64,000 nt of DNA from Agrypnus murinus (taxonomy: Eukaryota; Arthropoda; Insecta; Coleoptera; Elateridae). Of this stretch, positions 20,431 to 28,628 are shown in pieces. Each line of letters opens with the position of its first letter. Position 1 is the first letter of the stretch. The stretch is taken from assembly GCA_929113105.1 (NCBI GenBank), contig OV816025.1:147722112-147786111 (forward strand), in the 5' to 3' direction. The notes beneath the pieces were generated by a model. It had not been told where the DNA came from. It saw only the letters and a program-made list of their open reading frames with translations, and searched no databases. Position numbers and translations under genes: made by a program.

Positions 20431-21519
20431 TTATTCGATAATTTTAGCAGCTCTCAATTCATCGATAATATATATGATTTCATTAGTGTGACCGGTGTGG
20501 CCAGCCGACTTTGAACTTAAAAGGAGTCTCAATCTGTCCACTAGTTTATTAGGATCTTTCCAAGGTATAAATTCCACCTGTTTATTATTATAGTTGAGAA
20601 CGCGCATATCACCACCGCCACGTTTTGGTAATGTGCGAGTTTTCGATCGCGTGACCGGTGTAGTAGGTGTAGACTCGCTTCGAAATCTTGCTCCAGGAGT
20701 AGTTAGAAGGGGTCTAATTATATTTGAATATTTCTTTCCGGTTCCGTGTAGCTGTGCACCCTCAATGTAACCTCTTCTGGTAGCATTGGTACGTGTAAGA
20801 AGGTCCTTATACTTCTGCAAGTCTGATTGGGTGTATCCAATAGGTGCTTTTTTAAATACTAATTCGTAAAAACCAGGAGTGCCTGTATATTTAAAAATTG
20901 TGCCTGAGGGTTTTTTAATAATAAAGTCGTTCTCGTCAAAAGTGAGTACGGCGTCTCCGATTAGGTACTGGTGAGATTCCGGATGGAATCGTACTCCATA
21001 ATGATGATCGAACTCGTTCTTAGTATCCTTGAACATGTTTTCCATATAAATTTTAGCTATACCAGAAAAGGTCTCATCTATGTAAGTTTGGAATTCCGGA
21101 CTGAATCCAACAGCAGCAAGTTGTTCTTTCAATTGATCCAATGTTGGGACCCCAGATTCTTCCAGGACTTCTGTTTCAAAAACTGAGATATCAGGTGAGG
21201 GAACGCTAGTAGTGCGCATTCTTTGGGTGATAGGTGATGGTTCGTGAGGTATTCGTCTTGCGGGTGGAAGTCGTTTATAAAATTTTTTTGGGGTCGAGGT
21301 AGGTATGGGAGAAGACACTTCCGTTTTTAAGGGTTCTTCTTTCGGAGTTAATAATTCCGTTTTAACTCCGGTTATAAACTCACGCAATGGTTGAGTGATA
21401 GGTTGATAGCGGCGTTGTAGTTCCACTTCTGACCGTGCAATTGCAGACTTGAGACTTTTGTATTTCTGTTTAACATGACGTCGTGCTTTAACCAAGTCTT
21501 CTGCTACACGCTTATCCAT
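20431..21519 (-). CDS. Arthropod-Polinton conserved protein (DUF8207-like C-terminal domain)
   Basis: 362 aa. The N-terminal third is basic and probably coiled (residues 1-45), followed by a Pro/Ser/Thr-rich linker. The C-terminal half has the pattern I associate with a domain repeated in arthropod Polinton proteins: a YKYTGTPGFYEL-like strand, a YTQSDLQKYKDLLTRTNATRRGY segment, and NKLVDRLRLLLSSK...GHTGHTNEIIYIIDELR at the end. Role unknown; its place between ATPase and integrase is typical. It starts 14 bp after the ATPase stop, consistent with co-transcription. The LAAVGFSPEFQTYID segment resembles part of the 154-aa right-end protein. Confidence 0.75.
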   Translation of the reverse strand: MDKRVAEDLVKARRHVKQKYKSLKSAIARSEVELQRRYQPITQPLREFITGVKTELLTPKEEPLKTEVSSPIPTSTPKKFYKRLPPARRIPHEPSPITQRMRTTSVPSPDISVFETEVLEESGVPTLDQLKEQLAAVGFSPEFQTYIDETFSGIAKIYMENMFKDTKNEFDHHYGVRFHPESHQYLIGDAVLTFDENDFIIKKPSGTIFKYTGTPGFYELVFKKAPIGYTQSDLQKYKDLLTRTNATRRGYIEGAQLHGTGKKYSNIIRPLLTTPGARFRSESTPTTPVTRSKTRTLPKRGGGDMRVLNYNNKQVEFIPWKDPNKLVDRLRLLLSSKSAGHTGHTNEIIYIIDELRAAKIIE

Positions 21520-21533
21520 GTTTACTAAAACGT

Positions 21534-22322
21534 TTAGTTCGTGTCTTCGGTATTTATGGTGAAGTAACAGTCGAAACCTTTTCGATAACGTCCTCCATTA
21601 AGTGGATAATCTTTGTCGATTACTAAAAAGCCATATTTCTCCTTCCAACAGTGTAAACACAAGTGTTTAAACGCTTCGAAAGTAATATCCCCGCTAACAT
21701 GATCGTTAAATATGTGTTTTAAGTTAGTATTATCCTGCTTAAACACGACAATGAGATTTGAATTATCTCTTACGAGTTGTTTAGGTATCGCAGAATATGT
21801 CTGACATAAATAAAAACAGTCGATGTGTTTATGTCTCCCGAAGCAGAAGTAATCACGTATGGTGCTTTGACTATCGCAAACTACATCGTCGAAGATAATA
21901 ACCGAGTTTTGGTTTGCATCCTTAGGCGGTAATATAGTTTCAGAAGAATCGTATTCGAAATAACCGATGGGTAATGATCGAAACAGGTCGCGCAGATATG
22001 CGTATTTCGGTTGATAAAGAGATTTACTATAAACATATACGTTTTCGAAGCGTAAACCGTTTGGATGTTCTAGTAAACTTATCATTAGGTTGGTTTTACC
22101 ACATCCGGAACTGCCTACTATTATACCGCGTTTGCATCCTGCACCCAACAATACGCTATGTTTAAACACTTGTGGCGTCGGTGAACAATTATCCCGATTT
22201 ACAACCGGTAATCTGTGTCTCTGATGCACCAACTTTAGCTGCTCCATGTAGGACACGTTGTGAGGGAAGAGCACACGTGTGTGATATATATAAATATATG
22301 TAGACGGGTCACTTACAGTCAC
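21534..22322 (-). CDS. Genome-packaging ATPase (FtsK/HerA, A32-like)
   Basis: Walker A GSSGCGKT at residues 70-77 and Walker B VIIFDD at about 141-146 in the 262-aa frame, followed by sensor-like VVCDSQ and a QTYS/IPKQLVRDN region. This is the order in Polinton and poxvirus A32-type DNA-packaging ATPases. It would pump the element's DNA into capsids. The true start may be Met26 (codon at 22247), because the sequence between the two ATGs contains the TATA tract of the divergent promoter; that gives 237 aa, closer to the family. Key residues are intact. Confidence 0.9.
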   Translation of the reverse strand: MTVSDPSTYIYIYHTRVLFPHNVSYMEQLKLVHQRHRLPVVNRDNCSPTPQVFKHSVLLGAGCKRGIIVGSSGCGKTNLMISLLEHPNGLRFENVYVYSKSLYQPKYAYLRDLFRSLPIGYFEYDSSETILPPKDANQNSVIIFDDVVCDSQSTIRDYFCFGRHKHIDCFYLCQTYSAIPKQLVRDNSNLIVVFKQDNTNLKHIFNDHVSGDITFEAFKHLCLHCWKEKYGFLVIDKDYPLNGGRYRKGFDCYFTINTEDTN

Positions 22323-22353
22323 TCTTCACCTGTGATAGGAGGAGTAATGTGTT
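22248..22353. promoter_or_regulatory. Divergent promoter between ATPase and virion genes
   Basis: TATATAAATATAT at 22287-22299 reads as a TATA box on either strand. Minus-strand transcription would lead to the ATPase Met26 and plus-strand to the PLA2 gene at 22354. Confidence 0.5.
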
Positions 22354-23157
22354 ATGAAACGTACTCTGCGAAAAGCGGATAATCGTCAATCAACTCGTAA
22401 GGGGAAGGGAGTGATCAACACTCTCATTAATAAGTTACCGTTAGAATTACATTTACCAGGGTATAACTACTGCGGACCTGGCACCCGTTTACATCAAAGG
22501 CTTGCTCGTGGAGACAAAGGAATAAACCCGTTGGATGAAGCTTGTAAAGAGCACGACATAGTCTATTCAAAAACTAACGATCTTGGTGAACGTCATAAAG
22601 CCGATAGTATATTAGGACATAAGGCGTGGACTAGGTTTCGTTCTAAGGACGCTCGTTTTGGAGAGAGAGCGGCTGCACTTACTGTGGCCGGCATTATGTC
22701 TGGAAAAAGAAAATTGGGTATGGGTGTTCGACGACGATCTAAGGTGAAAAGAAGGGGTACTTTAACGTTCAACAACGCCATCAAATTAGCTAGAAAACGT
22801 ATTGGTGGTAAAGTAAAAAAGTTATCTTTAAAACGATCTGCTCGTCTTGCCCTAGCGGCCTTGAAACGTAAACGTATCATTGCTCCCAAAGGTCGGATTA
22901 TACCTATTCCCAAGCAAGGTGGTTTCCTACCGCTGATTCCTTTATTTGCCGCTCTCGGAGCTATAGGCTCGTTAGGAACTGGAGCAGCTGCGGTTGCCAA
23001 AGCAGTGAATGAAGCAAAAGCAGCGAAATCAGCGCTCGAAGAAACGAAACGACACAATATAGCGATGGAGCAAGCGCCTGTAGGAAAAGGATTATATTTG
23101 AAACCGTACAAAAAAGGATTAGGATTGTATTTACGACCTCCAAAAAACTACCCTTAA
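22354..23157 (+). CDS. Minor virion protein: PLA2 domain fused to basic pX/pVI-like region
   Basis: 267 aa. Residues 36-71 form a parvovirus/adintovirus-type secreted phospholipase A2 core: calcium loop YCGPGT (39-44), D61, and the H67-D68 catalytic pair followed by Y71. Residues 118-180 are very rich in Lys/Arg, suiting DNA binding or nuclear import. Residues 190-215 are a Gly/Ala-rich hydrophobic segment, then a KAVNEAKAAKSALEETKRHN helix and the repeated KGLYLKPYKKGLGLYLRP tail typical of adenovirus pX/pVI-like Polinton proteins. In relatives such proteins act on membranes during entry and on packaged DNA. The 3' end carries a -1 slippery site. Confidence 0.88.
   Translation: MKRTLRKADNRQSTRKGKGVINTLINKLPLELHLPGYNYCGPGTRLHQRLARGDKGINPLDEACKEHDIVYSKTNDLGERHKADSILGHKAWTRFRSKDARFGERAAALTVAGIMSGKRKLGMGVRRRSKVKRRGTLTFNNAIKLARKRIGGKVKKLSLKRSARLALAALKRKRIIAPKGRIIPIPKQGGFLPLIPLFAALGAIGSLGTGAAAVAKAVNEAKAAKSALEETKRHNIAMEQAPVGKGLYLKPYKKGLGLYLRPPKNYP
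23142..23148 (+). promoter_or_regulatory. Candidate -1 ribosomal frameshift site AAAAAAC
   Basis: The heptamer lies in the correct X_XXY_YYZ phase of the PLA2 gene (codons CCA-AAA-AAC, three codons before its TAA). A shift into the -1 frame enters the protease frame at 23148, which stays open through 23528. A AAA AAC is a slippery site known from retroviral gag-pro junctions. I see no strong stem within the next 10 bases; a pseudoknot cannot be judged by eye. Confidence 0.5.
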
Positions 23158-23528
23158 AGCTACCACACCGACCACTGACCAATATCGATCTGTCAAAGTA
23201 CGTAAAAGAGTTAAAAATTCCATACTTCAGAGGTATTTTTATGCGAAACGGGTTACCGAAACGTATCCGTAAAAACGAATGTGGAATTGTGAATTTGGAT
23301 GATACAGATGGGGAAGGTACGCATTGGACATGGTATGTTAAACGTGGTCGACATATATTATACTTTGATAGTATTGGACAGTTAAAACCCCCACTAGAAC
23401 TCGTTCATTACTTTAAAAGTGATGGTAGCTTAAACGTTATTAGTTACAACTATGATGCTTTTCAGAAGCTAAATTCGTACAATTGTGGACATTTAGCGCT
23501 GAACTTTTTATATGAAAACACTCCTTAA
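23148..23528 (+). CDS. pro: Adenain-like maturation cysteine protease
   Basis: Counting from the only in-frame ATG (23241): H28 (GTHW), D43 (YFDS), Q75 and C82 (SYNCGHLAL) reproduce the adenovirus-protease triad and oxyanion Gln, including the 7-residue Q-to-C spacing. It cleaves virion precursors in Polintons and adenoviruses. Conserved sequence of the family (a YFRGxFMR-type segment) starts upstream of that ATG. The frame is open from 23148 with no other ATG, so the 95-aa ATG product would be too short; expression by -1 frameshift from the PLA2 gene is the simplest explanation, with an unseen intron or non-AUG start as alternatives. Confidence 0.85.
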   Translation, partial: LPLKLPHRPLTNIDLSKYVKELKIPYFRGIFMRNGLPKRIRKNECGIVNLDDTDGEGTHWTWYVKRGRHILYFDSIGQLKPPLELVHYFKSDGSLNVISYNYDAFQKLNSYNCGHLALNFLYENTP

Positions 23529-23540
23529 CATTTCCTCAGT
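23509..23540 (+). promoter_or_regulatory. Core promoter of the penton gene
   Basis: TATAT at 23509 inside the protease 3' end and a TCAGT initiator at 23536-23540 (A at 23538, 29 bp downstream) precede the ATG at 23559. Confidence 0.45.
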
Positions 23541-23558
23541 CTTACTGGGAATTTTGAG

Positions 23559-24251
23559 ATGTCTCAAACATTCATCTTCTCCGCTACAACGTCTGTTTTA
23601 ACTTCTCCTTTTAACCCTCCCATATATTTGGATCCTACAAAACAATGGGTTATGCGTTTGACAAATTTCGAAACGTTCAATACTATTCCGAACGTAACGG
23701 ATAAAAACAACGTGTTTAAAATGGGAGAAAGAATAATAAAGATACCTACTGGATCATATGAGCTTGCTGATATAGCTCAATACATTAATTCTCAAGTAAA
23801 CGGTGAGTCTGTTAACATCGATCCGAATCATAATACCCTAAGATCGATTATAAAAGCCGATCACGACATTGACTTTACAGTTGAACACTCTATCGGAACA
23901 TTGTTAGGGTTTAAGAATAGAATCTTAAAAGCTAAGGAACGTCACATATCTGATTTTCCAGTTAAAATTATCAAGGTTAACTCGCTAATGATAGAATGTA
24001 ATATAATAACAGGAAATTATATTAATGGTACACCTGCCCATGTGATACATCAGTTCTTCCCCAGTGTTCCTCCTGGATTCAAAATAATAGAAGCACCTGA
24101 GACTGCACCCTATTTACCAATTAATGTCAATACTATTTCAAACATTACCCTTAAAATATTGGATCAAGACGGGGATTTGGTTAATTTCCAAGGGGAAACC
24201 GTGACGATAGGACTTCATTTGAAGAGCGTGGATGATGGTGTTCAAATATAA
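23559..24251 (+). CDS. Penton-like minor capsid protein (single jelly-roll)
   Basis: 230 aa, about the usual length. It follows the Polinton minor-capsid pattern throughout: PPIYLDPTKQW, LTNFETFNTIPNV, IIKIPTGSYEL.DI, NTLRSIIKADHDIDFT, SIGTLLGF, a long FPVKIIKVNSLMIECNI stretch, the HQFFPSVPPGFKI box and an ILDQDGDLVNFQGE tail. It forms the capsid vertices together with the major capsid protein. No lesions seen. Confidence 0.9.
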   Translation: MSQTFIFSATTSVLTSPFNPPIYLDPTKQWVMRLTNFETFNTIPNVTDKNNVFKMGERIIKIPTGSYELADIAQYINSQVNGESVNIDPNHNTLRSIIKADHDIDFTVEHSIGTLLGFKNRILKAKERHISDFPVKIIKVNSLMIECNIITGNYINGTPAHVIHQFFPSVPPGFKIIEAPETAPYLPINVNTISNITLKILDQDGDLVNFQGETVTIGLHLKSVDDGVQI

Positions 24252-24396
24252 CACTCCTCGATGTTGCACTGATCGCTCTGGCTATAAAAGATCGTGTTGG
24301 AAGCGGAAAATGGTTAGTCAGGCATCGGTCGCTACTCAATTGACAAGGGGTAACCGCTTATTCTTGCAAACCTTAGGCTTTGTTATCCCAAAATGA
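24235..24396 (+). CDS. Small basic 53-aa protein between penton and major capsid genes
   Basis: Starts inside the penton 3' end and its TGA overlaps the capsid ATG as ATGA (24393-24396). It is Cys/Arg/Lys-rich at first (PRCCTDRSGYKRSCWKRK) and ends with LTRGNRLFLQTLGFVIPK. I associate the LT..N..FL.sLG pattern with small ORFs at this place in other Polintons, from memory only. The TATA box at 24283 lies within it, so it would have to be made from the penton transcript. Confidence 0.45.
   Translation: MVFKYNTPRCCTDRSGYKRSCWKRKMVSQASVATQLTRGNRLFLQTLGFVIPK
24283..24290 (+). promoter_or_regulatory. TATA box of the major capsid gene
   Basis: TATAAAAG, 103 bp before the capsid ATG. A TCAGG initiator-like word lies about 37 bp downstream, slightly further than ideal. 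Confidence 0.5.
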
Positions 24397-25595
24397 ATGT
24401 GCTAAATGTAAACGAAAAAGTGCTCGTCGATAACTCGATTGTTGGAGCTGAATTTCACACTCACCAACCTTATACCACTCGTTTTGAGAATAATGATGAA
24501 ATTCGAATACCTATTCAAGAGGATATGTCCACTTTGCCTTCGCGTAGTTATCTATATGTAGAAGGTACTGTACTGAAAGAAGATGGTAAACCATCAGCAA
24601 GTGGTAAATTTATAAACAATGGTATTGCATATCTTTTTAGTGAGATTCGGTACGAAATGAATGGAGTTGTGGTGGATTCGGTAACAAAAGTTGGTCTAAC
24701 AACCACCATGAAAGCTTACCTTTCCCACAATTCGAATGAAAGCGTTAAGTTACAAAACGCTGGTTGGTTTCCGGATGGTACCAGCACCTTGCTAGATAGT
24801 AAAGGTAATTTTTGCGCCTGCATACCTTTATCAACACTGTTGGGGATTTTTGAAGACTATGGAAAGATTATTATGAATATTCGTCAAGAATTGGTATTAA
24901 TTAGAAGCAATTCCGATGTCGATGCCCTAATATCCACCGATGCTAATGAAAAGCTTAAGGTTAACTTGCAAAAAATACATTGGAAAGTTCCACATATTCA
25001 ACCGGGATTGGCGGAAGAATTATCATTAACGAAATATATTGGGAAAAATATTGACACTCAAGTGGCATTTAGAAGCTGGGAAACACATATTTATCCCGCT
25101 GTACCGCAAACGGATAAGCACAGTTGGTCTATTAAAACATCGACCACTCTGGAAACTCCCCGTTACGTTATCATAGGGTTTCAAACCGATCGTGATGGTC
25201 AGTTGCAGAAAGATATGAGCACATTCGACGCCTGTGATATTCAAAACGTGACGGTATTTTTAAATACGGAAAGATATCCTTACGATCAATTAAATATTAA
25301 TTATGGTGAAAATCGATATGCTACTTTATACGAAATGTATGCTAACTTTCAACGATCCTACTATGATAAACCCAACGAACCTCTACTGATTCCTGATAGA
25401 TTTAAGGCACTTACACCTCTAATCGTCATCGACTGTTCGCGACAGAAAGATTCCTTGCTAGGGAAAGCTGTCGTTCTTCGAGTTACTTTCGAAACTCACA
25501 AAAGCATTCCAGCGAACACTACTGCTTACTGTCTCATTTTGCACGATCGTGTATTTACGTATAATGCATTGACAAAGCAAGTACGTCAACTGTAA
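24393..25595 (+). CDS. mcp: Major capsid protein (double jelly-roll, hexon-like)
   Basis: 400 aa. Shows the arthropod Polinton/adintovirus capsid pattern: NNDEIRIPIQED near residue 33, then FINNGIAYLFSEIRYEMNG and VTKVGLTTTMKAYLS, a LVLIRSNSD segment at the end of the first jelly-roll, a KVPHI hinge, and the second jelly-roll with RYVIIGFQT, VTVFLNTERYPYD and ITAYCL-like closing strands. Trimers of this fold build icosahedral capsids. Full length and uninterrupted, supporting a virus-like life stage for the element. Confidence 0.93.
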   Translation: MNVLNVNEKVLVDNSIVGAEFHTHQPYTTRFENNDEIRIPIQEDMSTLPSRSYLYVEGTVLKEDGKPSASGKFINNGIAYLFSEIRYEMNGVVVDSVTKVGLTTTMKAYLSHNSNESVKLQNAGWFPDGTSTLLDSKGNFCACIPLSTLLGIFEDYGKIIMNIRQELVLIRSNSDVDALISTDANEKLKVNLQKIHWKVPHIQPGLAEELSLTKYIGKNIDTQVAFRSWETHIYPAVPQTDKHSWSIKTSTTLETPRYVIIGFQTDRDGQLQKDMSTFDACDIQNVTVFLNTERYPYDQLNINYGENRYATLYEMYANFQRSYYDKPNEPLLIPDRFKALTPLIVIDCSRQKDSLLGKAVVLRVTFETHKSIPANTTAYCLILHDRVFTYNALTKQVRQL

Positions 25596-25658
25596 AGGAA
25601 ATCGTTATATACGTCCAAGGACCTGTTACCTTTATTAGTATAGTCGCACGCTTCGATC

Positions 25659-26111
25659 ATGCTAGTTATCGATGTGCAAGGTTTCAAGACTTCAGAAAAA
25701 GACTTTGCACCCAAGGAATTAGCCGTGTTTGATGGACATCGTGTGTCTCACTACGTTTTCAAACCTCCATTCGCCTTTCGCAACTTACCACCCACGTTTC
25801 GTCAACAAGCTACTTGGTTAATGCATAATCATCATTGTCTGGATTGGAATGAAGGATTCACTCCTCCCTTTATGCTCCCTGTAATTCTGCAACGCTTAAC
25901 TCAGCAGGCGGATACCGTTTACGTGAAGGGATCTGAAAAGAGCAACTACATTCGACGTTTCGTATCACAACCGGTGGTGGAGTTACCAGAGGAACCAGCT
26001 CTACAGGCTATGCTTCCATCATGCTTTTATCATCATTATTCACTGTGCTATTGTGCATTAAGTAATGTATACTACTTATATAAAACTCATGTAATGGATT
26101 TTTCAGAATAA
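25659..26111 (+). CDS. Conserved 150-aa Polinton-associated protein, function unknown
   Basis: I recognise a pattern seen in other arthropod Polintons: VIDVQGF at the start, PKELAVFDG..VSHYVFKPPF, a W...H..LDWNEGF segment, DTVYVKGSEK, VVELPEEPAL and a Cys-rich LCYCALSNVYYLY end. The DVQG start and spaced Asp/His could suggest an exonuclease-like fold, but I would not assign activity. It follows the capsid gene after a TATATA at about 25604. Confidence 0.65.
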   Translation: MLVIDVQGFKTSEKDFAPKELAVFDGHRVSHYVFKPPFAFRNLPPTFRQQATWLMHNHHCLDWNEGFTPPFMLPVILQRLTQQADTVYVKGSEKSNYIRRFVSQPVVELPEEPALQAMLPSCFYHHYSLCYCALSNVYYLYKTHVMDFSE

Positions 26112-26348
26112 AGTTTTTAAATATTCATAATGGTTTTATTAAAACAACATAATAAGATTACAACTATTTATTCATTGTCTATTACAACTTATATAACTAT
26201 TCACGATTAAATATAACAATTACTAAACTTTAATACCCAATCCAGATAACATCATATGATTACAACTATTCATTGTCTATTACAAACTTATATAACTATT
26301 CACAATTGAATATATAACAATTACTACCCTTTAATTCCCAATCCAGAT
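26107..26348. terminator. Convergent 3' region with poly(A) signals and a 100-bp duplication
   Basis: AATAAA at 26107-26112 overlaps the stop codon of the 150-aa gene. TTTATT words at about 26136 and 26166 give minus-strand signals. A segment around 26170-26250 (TTATTCATTGTCTATTACAA to CCCAATCCAGATAAC) is repeated at about 26264-26348, the second copy reaching into the end of the 154-aa gene. Confidence 0.6.
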
Positions 26349-26760
26349 AACGCACTAAACCCGAAGGAAAACCGACAGCAGCAAGGTTGTCACGTGCACG
26401 TTCAGTTGCAGCAATCCATTCACTATACGGTGTAACACATTTACATTTGATAAGAATGAAATCACATTTATCAGGCAACAAGTTAATAGTATGACGATGT
26501 ATGAGCAACCCCTGTTCTGTACATGTGGAATTTTGTATATTTATAAGTTTACCATTTTTTAACAAATAATGGACTTCTACACCTGCACACGAAGTGTGTC
26601 GATAATCGTTTTCACTACGTACAACCACAGTGTTCGATAGTTTAGCTCTTTCGATTAACAACCCGGTATTGTGCGTTTTATAACGCGAAAATTTAATTTC
26701 ACCCTTATCTGTTGTTTCAAGAACCCAGTAATGTTGCCAACCCACTTTGATTGAACCCAT
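26296..26760 (-). CDS. Right-end protein, 154 aa, unknown
   Basis: Not recognised. Predicted soluble and largely beta, with five or six Cys including KCKC. Residues near the C-terminus (NLAAVGFPSGLVRYLDW) resemble LAAVGFSPEFQTYID in the 362-aa Polinton protein, so a shared motif or old duplication is possible. It is last of four minus-strand genes running inwards from the right TIR. Confidence 0.45.
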   Translation of the reverse strand: MGSIKVGWQHYWVLETTDKGEIKFSRYKTHNTGLLIERAKLSNTVVVRSENDYRHTSCAGVEVHYLLKNGKLINIQNSTCTEQGLLIHRHTINLLPDKCDFILIKCKCVTPYSEWIAATERARDNLAAVGFPSGLVRYLDWELKGSNCYIFNCE

Positions 26761-26795
26761 TTTTGTAACTGACGGTAAGCGACTGATGTGACTAT

Positions 26796-27029
26796 TTAAA
26801 CTATACCCCCACCACTTTTAAAACGTGTATTATAGATACCCTCTCTATACTCTTCTCTCAAAACTGGAGCGATTACATTTTCTACGTAGCTTATTCGTCT
26901 CTGAAATCGTACCCTATCCCTTGCTATTATCTCCCATTGACTTCTGCGTGCTTGACGATGTGCATACTCCCATGTTAACATGTAATGTATTTTGTTTTTA
27001 CTTTCATCAAATGTCACTAAACCACCCAT
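26796..27029 (-). CDS. Right-end protein, 77 aa, unknown
   Basis: Small, basic and mostly helical (YAHRQARRSQWEIIARDRVRFQRR). Its ATG lies 23 bp inside the 3' end of the 105-aa gene in another frame, an overlap that argues for translational coupling on one transcript. No family recognised. Confidence 0.4.
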   Translation of the reverse strand: MGGLVTFDESKNKIHYMLTWEYAHRQARRSQWEIIARDRVRFQRRISYVENVIAPVLREEYREGIYNTRFKSGGGIV

Positions 27030-27324
27030 TTAATCCGTCCTCTATTAAGTTATATGCAAAGTCCCTTAGATGTTGCGCAATGAGCTTTTTTACCAAACAC
27101 TCATCACAAATCACACCTCTAATGAAGTCTTGACACAACTGCACGCCTTTTCTATATCGTTGTGCTAACTCTTGACAATATTCTGGACTGAATATCCCCG
27201 TACCATGAACAGCTTCGTGTGCCGCATCCTCCTCTAGCGCTTCTAATTCACACCGTAGTTTCACCATAGCATTCAGTTTATCAATAGCTTTGCTTGATAC
27301 GTCTTCACTGTTACGCGTCTCCAT
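27007..27324 (-). CDS. Right-end protein, 105 aa, unknown
   Basis: Helical protein with an acidic N-terminal half and a CDECLVKKL segment near residue 70. No known domain seen. The ATG follows the 229-aa gene's stop by 79 bp. Confidence 0.45.
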   Translation of the reverse strand: METRNSEDVSSKAIDKLNAMVKLRCELEALEEDAAHEAVHGTGIFSPEYCQELAQRYRKGVQLCQDFIRGVICDECLVKKLIAQHLRDFAYNLIEDGLNGWFSDI

Positions 27325-27403
27325 TGTATTTCACTACGTTACACCTAGACCATGTGTTCTTATATTCACCCGCCCCCCACCCTTTCCCCTCTTCATTCTT
27401 CCA

Positions 27404-28093
27404 TTACGCAATACACCTTTTGACTTCCACATCCACTATTACCTTTTCTGGTAGATAATGCACAACTTCTAGCATTCCAAACACGTTCGAGATTTGCATC
27501 TTCATTAATGGTTCCAATATGTTTGTGATGTTCACTATGCAGTCACCCGGCATGTCTACAACACCATCTATTATGCTATGGTAGAAATTGAAAAATTCCA
27601 AACCCTTCAGAAGGTTTAATCGATATGTTAGTAACGGTATTAACTGCCACAGCTCATATAAGGACTCCCACGCTAAATACAATTCATCATCTCCTGCATC
27701 AGTTATCTTTATGATTTTTGTTTTATCGTAATTTCTGTTAACACGCTCAAACGAGATAGTTTTTGTACCCATTTTCAAAGGAACCCCGACCTCTTCTCCT
27801 GCTTTAAAGTATTTATTAATGACTCCTTCATTGGTTATTAACGCGTTCCACTCCGTTTCATCAAACAGCATGCACCGATTCTTTACTCCAGCTACTTTTA
27901 TTACAGGAGTGAATCCCAAATGAGCACATAATCCAACAAATACAACTTTACTTTTTGATTTGTTTAAATAAAACACTGATTGATTCACTAGCGGTGCCCA
28001 TTTAGCATCCTTAGGAAGCTCGTTTGGAACCATCAACTGCTTTTCTAGAGCTTGCGCTTTCGCATTCTCAATTGATTTAGCGAGGCTTTCCAT
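27404..28093 (-). CDS. Right-end protein, 229 aa, unknown; first gene inside the right TIR
   Basis: The largest unrecognised protein of the element. It looks globular, without membrane segments, Walker motifs, HUH motif or polymerase motifs. The ATG is 48 bp inside the right TIR, whose (TA)n tract would act as a TATA element. As the counterpart of the BIR gene at the other end it is likely expressed early. Because PolB is absent, this gene and its three followers are the places to look for replication or host-takeover functions; this is inference only. Confidence 0.5.
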   Translation of the reverse strand: MESLAKSIENAKAQALEKQLMVPNELPKDAKWAPLVNQSVFYLNKSKSKVVFVGLCAHLGFTPVIKVAGVKNRCMLFDETEWNALITNEGVINKYFKAGEEVGVPLKMGTKTISFERVNRNYDKTKIIKITDAGDDELYLAWESLYELWQLIPLLTYRLNLLKGLEFFNFYHSIIDGVVDMPGDCIVNITNILEPLMKMQISNVFGMLEVVHYLPEKVIVDVEVKRCIA

Positions 28094-28140
28094 TGTAACA
28101 CTGCACTGTACACTGCAACTGCAAACGCTTTACTCTTCCC

Positions 28141-28622
<482 letters not shown>

Positions 28623-28628
28623 TCTGTC
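28623..28628. repeat. Polinton target-site duplication, right
   Basis: TCTGTC, identical to 14856-14861. Confidence 0.95.

Noticed and set aside
22593..23182. Large minus-strand frames opposite the PLA2/pX gene
   Set aside because: Shadows of a Lys/Arg/Ala-rich coding sequence; no homology and no promoter.
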